Source: Siphonodentalium dalli
Taxonomy: Eukaryota > Mollusca > Scaphopoda > Gadilida > Siphonodentaliidae
Reading direction: 5' to 3'
Length of the DNA: 64,000 bases
Assembly (NCBI GenBank): GCA_032622095.1
Contig: CP136065.1
Location: forward strand, 155,871,577-155,935,576
Numbering within the stretch: position 1 is the first letter of the stretch; the number at the start of each line of letters is the position of its first letter. Shown in pieces: positions 46,270 to 58,545 of the stretch. The position numbers and the translations under genes were made by a program. Below the pieces are notes generated by a model, which was given only the letters and a program-made list of their open reading frames with translations, made no database searches and was not told the DNA's origin.

Positions 46270-47240
46270 AAGTAACACTAGATGCCAAACCAGAGAGCCG
46301 AATGAAGTTTGGGATCAATCGGATGTGAAATTATTATTATACAATCGGATGTGAAATTATGATTATATGGTGTGACGAAGGATTTAGACATACAAAGAGT
46401 TAAATCCAAGATGGCTGTTAGCAGTTATGTGTTCTATCGAAAATCATTCAAATTTGATAGTTCCCATTTAGACGAGATCCAAATCAAATCAAATCAAAAT
46501 ATTCTCCAATAAAAGTGGGTTGAAGGGTGTTCCAATGGAATTAAAATATTAAATACAAGATGGCCACGTTTTCAACGAAATTAGGACAAATAGGATATCT
46601 CATTTAAATGTCAAACAAGATCCATATGAAGTACGGGATCAATTGGATGGAATTTGTATGGCATGGCATATAATTTAGTTATGCAAAGAGTGAAATCAAA
46701 TATGGCTGCCGGCGGCTATGTTTTGGATCGCAATTGTTCAAATTTGATATCGCTAATCTAAAGGTCACCCGGAAGTTCCCTTTGCAGTTTGGGATCTATT
46801 GGAAGGAATTTTTTAGTTTTAGGACGTGCCAAAGGTCATTCATCGAAAATAGTTCAAATTTGATAGCTCCTATCTAAATGTGATGCAAAAACATTTCTCC
46901 AATAACTGTGGGCTGCAGTGGGTGCCAATGGATTCAAATGTGAAATACAAGATGTCAGCTGGCCAGCGGCCATGTTTTTCAAAAAAATTCGAGAAAATTT
47001 GGAAGCTCCCACCTAGCGGTCATCCTGAAGATCAATATGAAGTTTGTTGATGATTGGCTGAGGGCTGTTCCAACGGATTTTGTCATGCAAATAGTAAAAT
47101 CAAAGATGGCCGCCCGCGGCCATGTTTTTCATCGAAAATCGTTCAAATTCGATAGCTCCCATCTAGAGGTGATCCCAAACATCCCTGCAAATTAAAAACA
47201 CATTTCGCCAAAAAATGTGGGCTGCAGGGTGTGCCGATGG
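46270..47240. repeat. Degenerate tandem repeat, irregular ~100-160-bp period
   Basis: The phrase ATCGAAAATCATTCAAATTTGATAGCTCCCAT (variants) recurs near 46437, 46735, 46845, 46975 and 47137. It alternates with AAGATGGCYGCCNGCGGCCATGTTTT, and with GGGATCAATYGGATGGAATT. A CATCTGAAAYG-like, TTCCAAT/TTCCAACGGATT link is also shared. Units are strongly diverged and irregular. No protein is encoded. Confidence 0.8.
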
Positions 47241-47477
47241 TTTCAAATGTGAAATACAACATAATTCGAAAAAAATGGTTAGCTCAAAACTAGAGTACTG
47301 GTTTAGTGCAATATTTAATGTTAGCTTTCCCATTATATATTTCAGAAAACCGCCAAAGCAATACGCGTGATCCTTTATTGCACGCATTATAAAGCTTGCC
47401 TCACAAACAAGATGCATCTCCCAACAGATTCCCGACCTTTGTCGCACATATTATAAAACTGGTCTCAACAAATTTAA

Positions 47478-49337
47478 ACCTGATTGACATCCATGTTTCA
47501 GCTAGATGTGTTGCAACATTGGCAATGACTGATGCATAGTTATGTGCCACACCCAGATAACAGACATACCATCCATCATATGATTTTCAATGAGATCAGC
47601 ATTCAGAGCACACGTTCAACCTATTCTCCATGGCGTCAGCAATTCATCCTATATCGTTATCTCTTACCCTGGCAATATAATCGTTATATTATGGACTGCA
47701 GACATCATATCCCATTGATTGGTCAGATATATATGGAGGACACAATTGCTAATACCGCGTACATGAATGAAGGGGGCTAAACAAGTTGCAGGTCAGTATT
47801 TCTATTTCTGCATTTGGCAATATGGGGGGGGGGGGGCCCATGGCCCTTAAACATGGAAAAATATATTGATATATTGACTTTTAGACACCACATCCCCTAA
47901 TTATGTTGATCGCGCGGAGCGTCACCATCATATATCTAAATCTACGTGAACTTCCAATATGTCATCAGGGCAATTTGGCTGGTTTAGCCAATGAAACGAA
48001 TCAGAAAAATAAAGCGGCCATCGAAATTATGGTCACAGCGAAATATGTTTCTGATATAATTGGTGATAATTTTATGGAGTGTCAATCCTGTGGCAATGAC
48101 ACCCCCGCCCTTTGTGCCCCCTCCAACTGGTTCCTCGAATACGTGGATGGTATCTACGGGCGGACCATGGTTCAGCGAGGTGTGAGAAAATTTTAAAATA
48201 TGAAAAAAAGTAGGAAAACATGCAAAGCTAGGTATAAAAACATCATTCCTTACTAATACATTGCTGGACAATCATTGTTGGTGTGACATTTCCAACTAAT
48301 GTTTTATCAGGGATGAAATTTCTAATTTACTGTTGAATCTTCCCCCATCCTGTCGCCACGTCCCTGGTGTGACTTAAATCTGGGATTAACTCCAAAATTT
48401 TCAGAACTTAAACATATGGTGCATTGATCATACAGCCGGACCATGCTTAAAACGAGGTGCACGGTTATCAGTAGTATAAGCTTGAGACGGGTCCTAATTA
48501 CGAAATGCTGCATGCGATGTTTGCGGTTCCTGTTGATTTAGCTCTAGCTAATATTGGTTGAACAAACTAATTGCGTTTTACGGACCATTCGAACCATCTC
48601 AGATTGGTATGTCATCTTTAAGAACCATTCACGTAATATGAAATGTGTTTACCAGTCATCCCACGGTTATTACTACATTTATTTATCATAATTACTCTTC
48701 CGACACACGATTTTTATAAGTGTCCAAAGTACATGGGCAGCGTTGAGTTACATTTCTAGTTGTGTCTGATTTCGTAACATATTTAAATTGGGTGAATGTT
48801 GAAAACGTTCTCACATTTTACAAACCGTCAATCATTTGGCGATGACAGGGCAGTATACTTATCTTATTAGTTACAACTAGCAGTATCTCTATATTTATAT
48901 ATTTATCTAAATACATGGTCAACAAAGACATTACGGCAACATGTGAGAAGCTGAACTGTTTACCTTCGGAGCGCAACGGAAGAAAGAAGGTAAATTTCAT
49001 CGCTTAGTCTGATATACCGATATTGCAACACATAAACTATATAAACAAACGTTTCATATTTGGTCGTGTTTTCATATGGTATTCCGAATCGAATGCCCGA
49101 AGTGAGTCTGTTATTATACATATAAAAAGAATAGTCACGCGTGACTGTTCATCAATAGTAGGGAAGAATGGTTATATCGGAAATAGTACAGTACCATGCA
49201 GCCAATCAGAACGCTAGAACGTCGCGTGAGATATATAGACAACCACACGGTGTGTGAATACGGTGAACGTTACCACACGAGTTTGTTATAACTTGCGGCA
49301 TAACAAACGAGTGCGATAAAGTTCACCGTATTCACAC
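47478..49337. repeat. 1.86-kb tandem unit, copy 1
   Basis: The unit begins at ACCTGATTGACATCC (47478) and ends with an 86-bp hairpin (49252-49337). The next copy follows without a gap at a period of 1858 bp. Differences from copy 2 are few single-base changes and length changes in homopolymers, notably a 13-14-base G run near 47824 against 9-10 bases near 49682. Frames of 60-97 codons are present in both copies, but such a young duplication says nothing about their being genes. The segment at 48255-48325 matches 9900-9990. Confidence 0.97.
49252..49337. mobile_element. 86-bp hairpin at the end of unit 1, family H4
   Basis: The outer arms GTGTGAATACGGTGAAC and GTTCACCGTATTCACAC are a perfect 17-bp inverted repeat. 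Inner arms GTTTGTTAT and ATAACAAAC frame the loop AACTTGCGGC. The same hairpin ends unit 2. It may be a small foldback element older than the duplication, or a sequence that took part in making it. Confidence 0.85.
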
Positions 49338-51188
49338 CTGATTGACATCCATGTTTCAGCTAGATGTGTTGCAACATTGGCAATGACTGATGCATAGTTA
49401 TGTGCCACACCCAGATAACAGACATACCATCCATCATATGATTTTCAATGAGATCAGCATTCAGAGCACACGTTCAACCTATTCTCCATGGCGTCAGCAA
49501 TTCATCCTATATCGTTATCTCTTACCCTGGCAATATAATCGTTATATTCTGGACTACAGACACCATATCCCATTGATTGGTCAGATATATATGGAGGACA
49601 CAATTGCTAATACCGCGTACATGAATGAAGGGGGCTAAACAAGTTGCAGGTCAGTATTTCTATTTCTGCATTTGGCAATATGGGGGGGGGACCCATGGCC
49701 CTTAAACATGGAAAAATATATTTATATATTGACTTTTAGACACCACACCCCCTAATTATGTTGATCGCGTGGAGCGTCACCATCATATATCTAAATCTAC
49801 GTGAACTTCCAATATGTCATCAGGGCAATTTGGCTGGTTTAGCCAATGAAACGAATCAGAAAAATAAAGCGGCCATCGAAATTATGGTCACAGCGAAATA
49901 TGTTTCTGATATAATTGGTGATAATTTTATGGAGTGTCAATCCTGTGGCAATGACACCCGCCCTTTGTGCCCCCTCCAACTGGTTCCTCGAATACGTGGA
50001 TGGTATCTACGGGCGGACCATGGTTCAGCGAGGTGTGAGAACATTTTAAAATATGAAAAAAGTAGGAAAACATGCAAAGCTGGTATAAAAACAACATTCC
50101 TTACTAATACATTGCTGGACAATCATTGTTGGTGTGACATTTCCAACTAATGTTTTATCAGGGATGAAATTTCTAATTTACTGTTGAATCTTCCCCCATC
50201 CTGTCGCCACGTCCCTGGTGTGACTTAAATCTGGGATTAACTCCAGAATTTTCAGAACTTAAACATATGGTGCATTGATCATACAGCCGGACCATGCTTA
50301 AAACGAGGTGCACGGTTATCAGTAGTATAAGCTTGAGACAGGTCCTAATTACGAAATGCTGCATGCGATGTTTGCGGTCCCTGTTGATTTAGCTCTAGCT
50401 AATATTGGTTGAACAAACTAATTGCGTTTTACGGACCATTCGAACCATCTCAGATTGGTATGTCATCTTTAAGAACCATTCACGTAATATGAAATGTGTT
50501 TACCAGTCATCCCACGGTTATTACTACATTTATTTATCAGAATTACTCTTCCGACACACGATTTTTATAAGTGTCCAAAGTACATGGGCAGCGTTGAGTT
50601 ACATTTCTAGTTGTGTCTGATTTCGTAACATATTTAAATTGGGTGAATGTTGAAAACGTTCTCACATTTTACAAACCGTCAATCATTTGGCGATGACAGG
50701 GCAGTATACTTATCTTATTAGTTACAACTAGCAGTATCTCTATATTTATATATTTATCTAAATACATGGTCAACAAAGACATTACGGCAACATGTGAGAA
50801 GCTGAACTGTTTACCTTCGGAGCGCAACGGAAGAAAGAAGGTAAATTTCATCGCTTAGTCTGATATACCGATATTGCAACACATAAACTATATAAACAAA
50901 CGTTTAATATTTGGTAGTGTTTTCATATGGTATTCCGAATCGAATGCCCGAAGTGAGTCTGTTATTATACATATAAAAAGAATAGTCACGCGTAACTGTT
51001 CATCAATAGTAGGGAAGAATGGTTATATCGGAAATAGTACAGTACCATGCAGCCAATCAGAACGCTAGAACGTCGCGTGAGATATATAGACAACCACACG
51101 GTGTGTGAATACGGTGAACGTTACCACACGAGTTTGTTATAACTTGCGGCATAACAAACGAGTGCGATAAAGTTCACCGTATTCACAC
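49338..51188. repeat. 1.86-kb tandem unit, copy 2
   Basis: Matches copy 1 nearly base for base and ends in the same hairpin (51103-51188), after which unrelated sequence (GTATGTGCCC) begins. It is about 7 bp shorter than copy 1, mainly in homopolymers. By eye the divergence is on the order of 1-2 per cent, the youngest event in the window. Confidence 0.97.
51103..51188. mobile_element. 86-bp hairpin at the end of unit 2, family H4
   Basis: The same perfect 17-bp outer arms as 49252-49337. Its right flank is GTATGTG rather than CTGATTG, so the duplication breakpoint coincides with the hairpin end. Confidence 0.85.
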
Positions 51189-53285
51189 GTATGTGCCCTT
51201 TTTGTATTACACACCATCAGTTGATATTCTTCATTATTATATGATCATAAGTTTCTTTCCCCAATTCCTATGTTAAAACGTAAAGAAAAAAAATGTGATA
51301 TATGACGATGTTCACCTCATTAATGAAACAACAGGTTACAACAGTTGTTAAAATTTGTGCCCCGATCCCTCTTGTAATATTATATAACAATAAAATATGT
51401 TTAAACAAAATAACAGTTCTCAGTGACGTCAGATACTTCAGAGGTGAACATAACTTATTATCAGACCTGGACATAGATCAGGTTTCCCCAGCGACGTTCA
51501 ACGTCATAACGTCTTGTCCAATCAAAGTGTGTTTCATATAATAAAACAGTTATCGCATTGTTTCTTGGTTGACACGAGGAATTGTCACTTGTTTCTGTTT
51601 TGTTACCATGCTAGTTAGTTAAAGAGTTAACGCAATACGAGGTTTAATCGTCATTGTAATACGACCTTGCCTAAACCTACATCGTCTTGATTAGTCAGTA
51701 TCCTGTATTCCCATGGAGACACGACCGTCGTTTTGTGGTACAAATCTAGATATTCTGAATTGTACCACAAAACAATGTGGTATAACCAGTCAAATGCTGC
51801 CAACGCCTCAAACTTTCAGACGTCAAACTACACGGGCATTGGTTAATGTCATGCTATAGAATGAAGAAAGAGACATATAATGACGACCTAATGTACTATA
51901 CTGAATTCTATTTAAGATAGAACAAAAATAAGTCTTAACTGAAATGTGTTTGCCAAAAGGCAATGAAAAGGGGTCGCCGTTCAATAGTGACGTCATGTTT
52001 GACGTTACAGTTCTAAGAAAAGAACTGTTTGGTGGAAAATCGTACCACGCAGAGCTAGAAACTGGGCTATTATATAGCAGGTTGAACGTATGTCACTACA
52101 ATTTCGACAAAAACATGCACTCGATTTACAAAAGAAATAAATACACTGCTCATCGGCGTGTATTTATTTCTTAATTGTAGTACCGGTTGAATTTTAATGC
52201 ATGACGTAATTTACGTCACGCAGGCTATCGAGGGCCCTCTAGTGATTATGGGTGAAATCACCACAACGACTGAAGCAAGGTACTCAACCGAAAGATAGCA
52301 ATAGGTGTGTAATATATGTGTATATTGTGCTCATCGGTCGAAGTTCAAGTGGGTGACTTTCTAACGTCTTTACTGCGATCATCAGGTGCAATTATGTCGA
52401 TGAAAGTCGTGGCAGTCTGTGATTCCATGAATGCATTTGAGGGGATGCTGTGAAAGTGAAACCTACCAAGTCTGCATCATTAACTCGAACGACAGGCGGT
52501 CATTTTTGTGCTCTAAAATAGCTTCATGGGAATGGCTTCCAAGCGTCGACGGTAACTGCTGTAGAACACCACAGGCACTGGATTATTTTGACGCGATATA
52601 CGCCGTTATTAGCAGAAGCGATGTATGAAACCCTGGTTTTCATGCTAGCACTAGAAATATGAAACCGACTAAACCCAACATAGACCCCAATAAAAATGAT
52701 CAAGCATGTGGCAGCCTGTTTGCAGTAGGGTGTGGTACCGTAGTCCTTGTGATACTTCGGCGGTCGTATCACGCGAGACATCGATCTATTGGTACGGCTT
52801 AGCTCATGGTCCACTTCAGTCCTTCAAGAGGTGTGGTTGAGTTGACCCAGGCTCAATCAATCAATGTATTTCTCTTGACAGTGTTATCTTCGGTGCACAG
52901 CGGAATTCATCCAGTGTACTATTCTATCTGATGTTTGTAGTTTTGTTATGTGTTTATTCGTGTATGATGTTTCTATCGTCTCATGTTTCTTTGAATTTAA
53001 TATTGACGATTGTTGAAGGTTTGAATCTACTACTGTTCAAGCCTGTATCTCTGTGAGAAGGTATCAGGAGGCTGCTATAAGTTATGAAACGAACACCATA
53101 CATTGGTCTGAGACCCTCTCATCTTTCACCAAAAAAATTGCCCTTACACTCAACCATGATGGGTGGCTAACCAGGTAGAAGTTGTGGATCATGGTATCAA
53201 ACAGCCAACATTCTGCGACTTTCTTGAAGATGCACATGAAGTAAACGACGAAAAATATATTTTTTTTATAAATGACAACATGTAC
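51189..53285. other. Non-coding stretch with two clean inverted repeats
   Basis: No gene is recognised. TTTTGTGGTACAA (51731-51743) is inverted perfectly at 51760-51772. AAGAAATAAATACAC (52132-52146) is inverted perfectly at 52158-52172 with an 11-base loop. Both may be remnants of foldback elements. The 96-codon minus frame at 52524-52814 has no motif. Confidence 0.4.
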
Positions 53286-53289
53286 CTAC

Positions 53290-54363
53290 TACTCTCAAGA
53301 GTGAATTCAGTTCTATACAAACAAATTCCAAGTTCTCGCTAAAGCTCTTCCATATCAATTGTCAAAGAATTGATGATCATTGGTTATCATTCCAAGATCT
53401 CATAAACAGTATGACAGATGGCGTGGGCTATTGCGATATTATTGGGATATCTGAAATATTAAATTCCAGACAATATCAATTATGACCTTAACAGATATCA
53501 CTCACTTTTAACAAAAATGAGAGCAGCCGGTGATGATTCCGATGGTGGTGTTGGTATATATGAAGCAAAGCCTCACACATACCATACGAATACGAAATGG
53601 CCTCACAGTATTTATACCACATGTGTTTGAATCACTATTCACCGAGATAAAAATGAAATGGGAAAACCGTACATAGTGGGAGTTATATACCAAATACCCC
53701 TCCTCGGGCATATAGATGAATCTAACTCAAAACTGCTTGATCTAATGAAAAGAATTAATAATGAATAAGCAAACTTACATAATGGGGGACTTTAACATTG
53801 ATCTTATGAAACATAATGAACATACAAAGACTAACAAATTCATCGAAAATTTATTTTCACAAGGATTTGTACTAACTATTACCAAGCCAACTAGGGTTGC
53901 ATAATATACATCTACTATTATTGACCATATACATGTGAAAAGAGCATCCAACTTTTCCAGTGGCATTAGAGAAACATATTTATCTGATTATTTAAAATTT
54001 TAAACTTTACTTTCAACTGAACATTTAACAGTATATACTCTTAAAATAATCGAAATGATGCTTATGGAAAATTCTATGAATTAGTCCGAACTGCATTCAA
54101 AACTTTATTCCCAATAAAAAAATTTAAAGCGAATAATAAGAAAATCAAGAAAAATCCATGGATGACCAAAGGCTTATAATTTCATTTGAAATGAGAAATA
54201 AATTCATGAAAAATCAATAATCCTACTGCACTAAATAAATCAAAGTACGCCAATATATTCCAAAAGATAGGTTAAGCCAAGCACGTCATTACGTTGAAAT
54301 ACTAGAGAATAACAAACGAAATATGAAAACAATGGCTTGTAACTTCCGAAGGAAAAGAACTAT
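53290..54363 (+). mobile_element. LINE, 5' half: endonuclease region, degraded
   Basis: Frame-shifted segments in order: KLFHINCQRIDDHWLSF and DIIGISE near 53340-53455 (APE endonuclease start), YIMGDFNIDLMKHN at about 53780, FVLTITKPTR at about 53870 and STIIDHIHVK at about 53910. Then NDAYGKFYELVRTAFKTLFP and KNPWMTKGL near 54055-54175 give the linker before the reverse transcriptase. These are standard landmarks of an APE-type non-LTR retrotransposon. Many stops show it is dead. It resumes at 58041, beyond a large insertion. Confidence 0.8.
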
Positions 54364-55167
54364 CACACCGTATAATCAATCGGAAGATGTTTCGGGCCAA
54401 CGCGGATGTTTTTGACAGACAACGAAGGTGCGACGTGTTTTTGGTCATTTTCATGCGTTAATTCTTGAGTGGACATGCTCTAGACAACACAGTAAGAGAA
54501 TGGAAAGGTATATTTGCATTATTCCTCGATTGCCCAGTGTGGGGACCATTTCCACACACGTGTAAAGTATTAGGGGGTGTAGGAGGTGCACACTATATAT
54601 TTTTGGGCTGTAAAAAACAGGTACCCCCCGACAGCAAAATCCGTCCAGGTGACGAAACATACAGTTATTTCAATTAAATTGGCACCAACCGGTCAATATG
54701 TTCACTTATTAATGTAGCGGAATGTCTTGGCAACTACCATTGCGAATTTCAGTTCATAATTTCCCGAAATGACCGATCGTAGGTATCAAATGTAAGGCGT
54801 GGTGTAGAGAACATTGACAACGCGGATGTATCGGGAGTGACAACACGGGTGCGACGTGCAGAGGAATTTGGGTTGAGTTCCTGGATTCACGCTGTTGTCA
54901 TTTTTAGACAATGTAATGCGCTCCGGAAGTAGCCACGCGTATTCAACCGTGCACCATGGCTCCGGTGACATTTGTACGCAATAAACGAGATCACTGAGTC
55001 TTATTTGTCGCGCACGGAGCGAAAAATAGTACGACTCCTGAGTTTATACCCTAACAAAAGGGAACTTAGAGGGCTGTACATGTATATTACATATTATGTT
55101 ATGGACGGTTGGACTGAATAGACGACTATCTGTATACATGAGCGCGTAATATGCAATCTGAAGACCA

Positions 55168-57245
55168 TTATTCATATATAAATCATTGTAGCATCTTCGA
55201 TGTTGCAATGCTTGTAAGAAATATACACATTCCATTACAAAGGGACACAAAATCACGTCTCCATATCCACATCACTGGAGTGACACCGTGTTCAATACAA
55301 CTCGAGATAAATACATGTACGTATGGAAACCCAACAATTTGACATACACGCAGCAATACAATGTCAACAACCTACACAGTTGTGGTTTTACTTTTATCGA
55401 GATCATTTCAATGATATGCATTACCATGAATTTAAATATTATAATGATTGTTGTCTCGCATGTAACCACCTGCCCAGTATTCTTCTGTCCACTCATGAAC
55501 AGTATAAATCTATCCCCAAAAAATCGATAGCCAGTCTTCCAAAATTACGTTGTCTGGTCGGAATATCGCATACACGTTGTAGTTGACAAAGAAAACCAGC
55601 GAACAGTTTCCATGAACAAACGAAATGATAGGTTGTCCAATGCGAACTTTTTGTTCTGTACCAGGCTGAAGAAGTTCAGCATATCATCCAATAAATGTTC
55701 CTTCTTGAACAATGCTGCAACATATTCTGGTAGCTGGATACAGCTATAGCCCCATCACGTGAAGTACTGAAAAGAGATCGCCTCGCTCGCTATGGCCGCT
55801 TCCGTGCACCCTGTTTTTTTCTGGCGCCATATCTAACTTCCGCTTCTTCGCTGTACAATGGTCAATTCCTTGATCCAACGGCGTCGTTGTCTCTGTAATA
55901 TATGTATGGGCTGTTCGGTGTCCGGCGCGGTGACCGATCCTTTTCCTGGAGACCCTCCCTTTACCGTGCACTTTCCTGTTCCTGAAAACAATAACATAAT
56001 AGTGAGTTGGTCGTATTTGACATATAAAACATCATATACATGTATAGCGAGATATATATAGTGATACCCAATTCCACCAGTGGTATACGGGAAGAACAAA
56101 CACCCATGTTTTACGAATCAAATGATATATTGAATTCTCAATCTGCATTTAGAGTGCTCATAGCAGACATTTTAGTCGGGAATTCGAGTGATTCACATGA
56201 AGACATAATTTCTAACAATTCAACATGTGAAATATAAAGACTTTATGTGAAAATAGTACATCTTACCATGACATGTCTACATAAAAATGTCACTATTACC
56301 GTGTCATATTGCAAGCTAGCTGACTATAGGTTATCAAATATGATTGGATTTGGATTGCATCGTAATTGATTTAAAATGTATTAAAGGTTAAACGAAACTA
56401 TTTTGATCCCATAATATTTACATAGCCCGTCTGTGATACACTAAATACTGTCCTGTGATTGGTCAACTGACACATGGGCAACTTGTTTTATGTCCTCACA
56501 ATACAGAGACCATGTTGTATTATGATGTGTAACACAAACAGGAAGTGACACTCTGATTATGTAATCTCAACTGATCAATGTATTCCACGCGGTCAGAATA
56601 ATTGGGCGAGTTTTTCAAAGTTCAGCCGAATTACATCGGAAGACAGTGATTTCTATCATTACCATATCACCGCGACATGTTCTGAAATCTTATATTGGGC
56701 TGAATATATGTGATAAGTGGGCTAATCTCATATTCTCGGCCATCTTTTGGAAAACAAAAACTAATTCACTCAGATAATTTATGGGAATACATAATCAAAC
56801 CGTTATATAAATATAAGATATGACTGTCGTGGTAGTGTGTGTTATTGGGATATACGACGATGTGGTGGTTCTGGGTACATTTAGTGTAAACCGCGAAGTG
56901 TACCCCGAACCACCACATCGTCGTTATCACCAAATAACACACACTACCACGACATTCATTTCTTAAATAAACTGTAGAGTGAGGCACGCTTTACGAGTTC
57001 AGGCATGATACTATGTAATATTGAAATTTGTTCACGGAAAGTTTTCAATACCTTACAACAAATAGTGTTCTTGCGCGTTGTTGTTAGTCAAAATTGTGCC
57101 TGCTCTGGCCACACTATGCCGTAACGCGCGTTAAATATCGACTGAAATTGTGTGGTTATCTCATGCACGAGCCGATGCATGATGCGAAACTATATATCCA
57201 CCTAATACGCACACGATTAAACAGAGTCATATTACTTAATCGTGG
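55168..57245. other. Centre of the long-TIR element, no recognised gene
   Basis: Frames of up to about 90 codons overlap at 55288-55586 (plus) and 55744-56099 (minus), rich in Tyr/His and Arg/His, without a motif I recognise. A 128-bp hairpin (56826-56953) is nested near the right side. If a transposase once lay here it is no longer readable by eye. Confidence 0.45.
56826..56953. mobile_element. 128-bp hairpin element, family H5, nested in the long-TIR element
   Basis: GTCGTGGTAGTGTGTGTTAT at the left pairs with ATAACACACACTACCACGAC at the right, and the inner CGACGATGTGGTGGTTC pairs with GAACCACCACATCGTCG. Only a few central bases are unpaired. It is a near-perfect foldback within the 3.68-kb element. 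Confidence 0.85.
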
Positions 57246-57687
57246 TTTCTTTAGATTGCATATCACGCCCTCATGTATAAAGATAGTCGTCTATTCAGTC
57301 CAAACTTCCATAACATAATATGTAGCTCATATACATGTACAGTCCTCTAGGTTCCCTGTTGTTAGGGTATACACTCAGGAGTAGTACTATTTTTCGCTCA
57401 GTGCGCGAAAAATAAGATTAAGTGATCTCGTTTATTGCGTACAAATGTCACAGGAGCCATGTTGCACGGTTGAATACGCGTGGCTACTTCCGGAGCGCTT
57501 TAAAGTGCCTAAAAATGACAACAGCGCGATTCATGCAGGAACTCAGCCCAAATTACTCTGCACGTCGCACCCATGTTGTCACTCCCGACACATCCGCGTT
57601 GTCAATGTTCTCTACACCATGCCTACGATCGGTCATTTCGGGAAATTATGAACTGAAATTCGCAATGGTAGTTGCCAAGACATTCCG

Positions 57688-58017
57688 CTACATTAATAAG
57701 TGAACATATTGACCGGCTGGTGCCAATTTAATTGAAATAACTGTATGTTTCGTCAACGGGACGGATTTTTCTGTCGGGGATACCTGTTTTGTACAGCCCA
57801 AAAATATATAGTGTGCACCTCCTACACCGCCTAATACTTTACACGTGTGTGGAAATGGTCCCCACACTGGGCAATCGAGGAATAATGCAAATATACCTTT
57901 CCATTCTCTGTCTGTGCTGTCTGGAACATGTCCATTCAAGAATGAACGCATGGAAATGACAAAAAACACGTCGCACCTTCGTTGTCTGTCAAAAACATCC
58001 GCGTTGGCCCGAAACAT
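57688..58017 (-). CDS. 109-codon ORF inside the right TIR; broken twin in the left TIR
   Basis: The frame starts MFRANADVFDRQRRCDVF and includes GIFALFLDCPVWGPFPHTC and GGVGGAHYIFLGC. The inverted counterpart (plus strand from 54390) reads almost the same but has a stop before FLSGHALDN and diverges at its end. Both come from the inverted repeat, so this may be chance coding in repeat DNA. No family is recognised. The conserved WGPFPHTC stretch, identical in both arms, deserves only modest weight. Confidence 0.2.
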   Translation of the reverse strand: MFRANADVFDRQRRCDVFFVISMRSFLNGHVPDSTDREWKGIFALFLDCPVWGPFPHTCKVLGGVGGAHYIFLGCTKQVSPTEKSVPLTKHTVISIKLAPAGQYVHLLM

Positions 58018-58040
58018 CTATCGATTGATTATACGGTGTG

Positions 58041-58545
58041 ACTATACAACACCCCAAGATATAGTAGGCGAGTTAAACTCTTACTTCTCCAATGTGGCAA
58101 CTGAATTATAAAAAACTTGCGAAAACCACCACCTCTTTTGATCAGTACCCGATAGATTCTAATCCTGATTCATTGTTCTTTCAGATAGCATGCCTCCGTG
58201 GACATCACCAAGACTATGTTAAGTAAAGTGAGCACAGACCATAATTGGTATTCGATAAAAACAATGAAATTTATTACTCTCAGAACCGATGGCACACATT
58301 ATTAATCTTTTCCTTCGTCAGGGAATATTTCCAGATGAGATGAAAATAGCCAAGGTGATTCCGGTGTAAAAAATCTGGCGACAAAACTAATGTAAATAAT
58401 GGTAGACCATTTAGCCTGCTGCCCATATTTTCTAAACTTGTCGAGAAAATAGCGTGCAAACTACCTTTGAGCTTTTTGGACACTAAGGATATATTATGTG
58501 CACAACAGTATGGTTTTCGAAAAAACAGATCTTCATCTCAACCAA
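58041..58545 (+). mobile_element. LINE, reverse transcriptase start, degraded (continuation)
   Basis: After the right-hand ACTAT, the frame reads TPQDIVGELNSYFSNVATEL. Then come scattered pieces of an N-terminal reverse transcriptase: REYFQMR, a KSGDKTNVNNGRPFSLLPI segment at about 58375, FSKLVEKIACK and QYGFRKNRSSSQ at about 58505. After QYGFRKNRSSS the similarity stops, so the catalytic palm is absent. With 53290-54363 it forms one LINE copy cut in two. Confidence 0.8.

Larger units (their letters stand above)
54364..58040. mobile_element. 3.68-kb DNA element with ~800-bp terminal inverted repeats
   Basis: The left end CACACCGTATAATCAATCG (54364) and right end CGATTGATTATACGGTGTG (58040) are inverted repeats extending inwards about 800 bp each (to about 55167 and from about 57246), with roughly ten per cent divergence by eye. 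Flanking ACTAT is present on both sides (54359-54363, 58041-58045). Because of base symmetry this could also be read as a 3-bp CTA duplication with ends TCACACC. The insertion splits a LINE. The 2.1-kb centre contains no recognised transposase, so the element is probably non-autonomous or decayed. CAC termini with a 5-bp duplication would fit the Transib/RAG-like group, but this is not decisive. Confidence 0.85.

Noticed and set aside
47532-50150. Pairs of nearly identical ORFs (82, 97 and 130 codons) in the two tandem units
   Set aside because: The units are so young that any frame would be conserved; no motif is recognised and the longer frames differ in length between copies.
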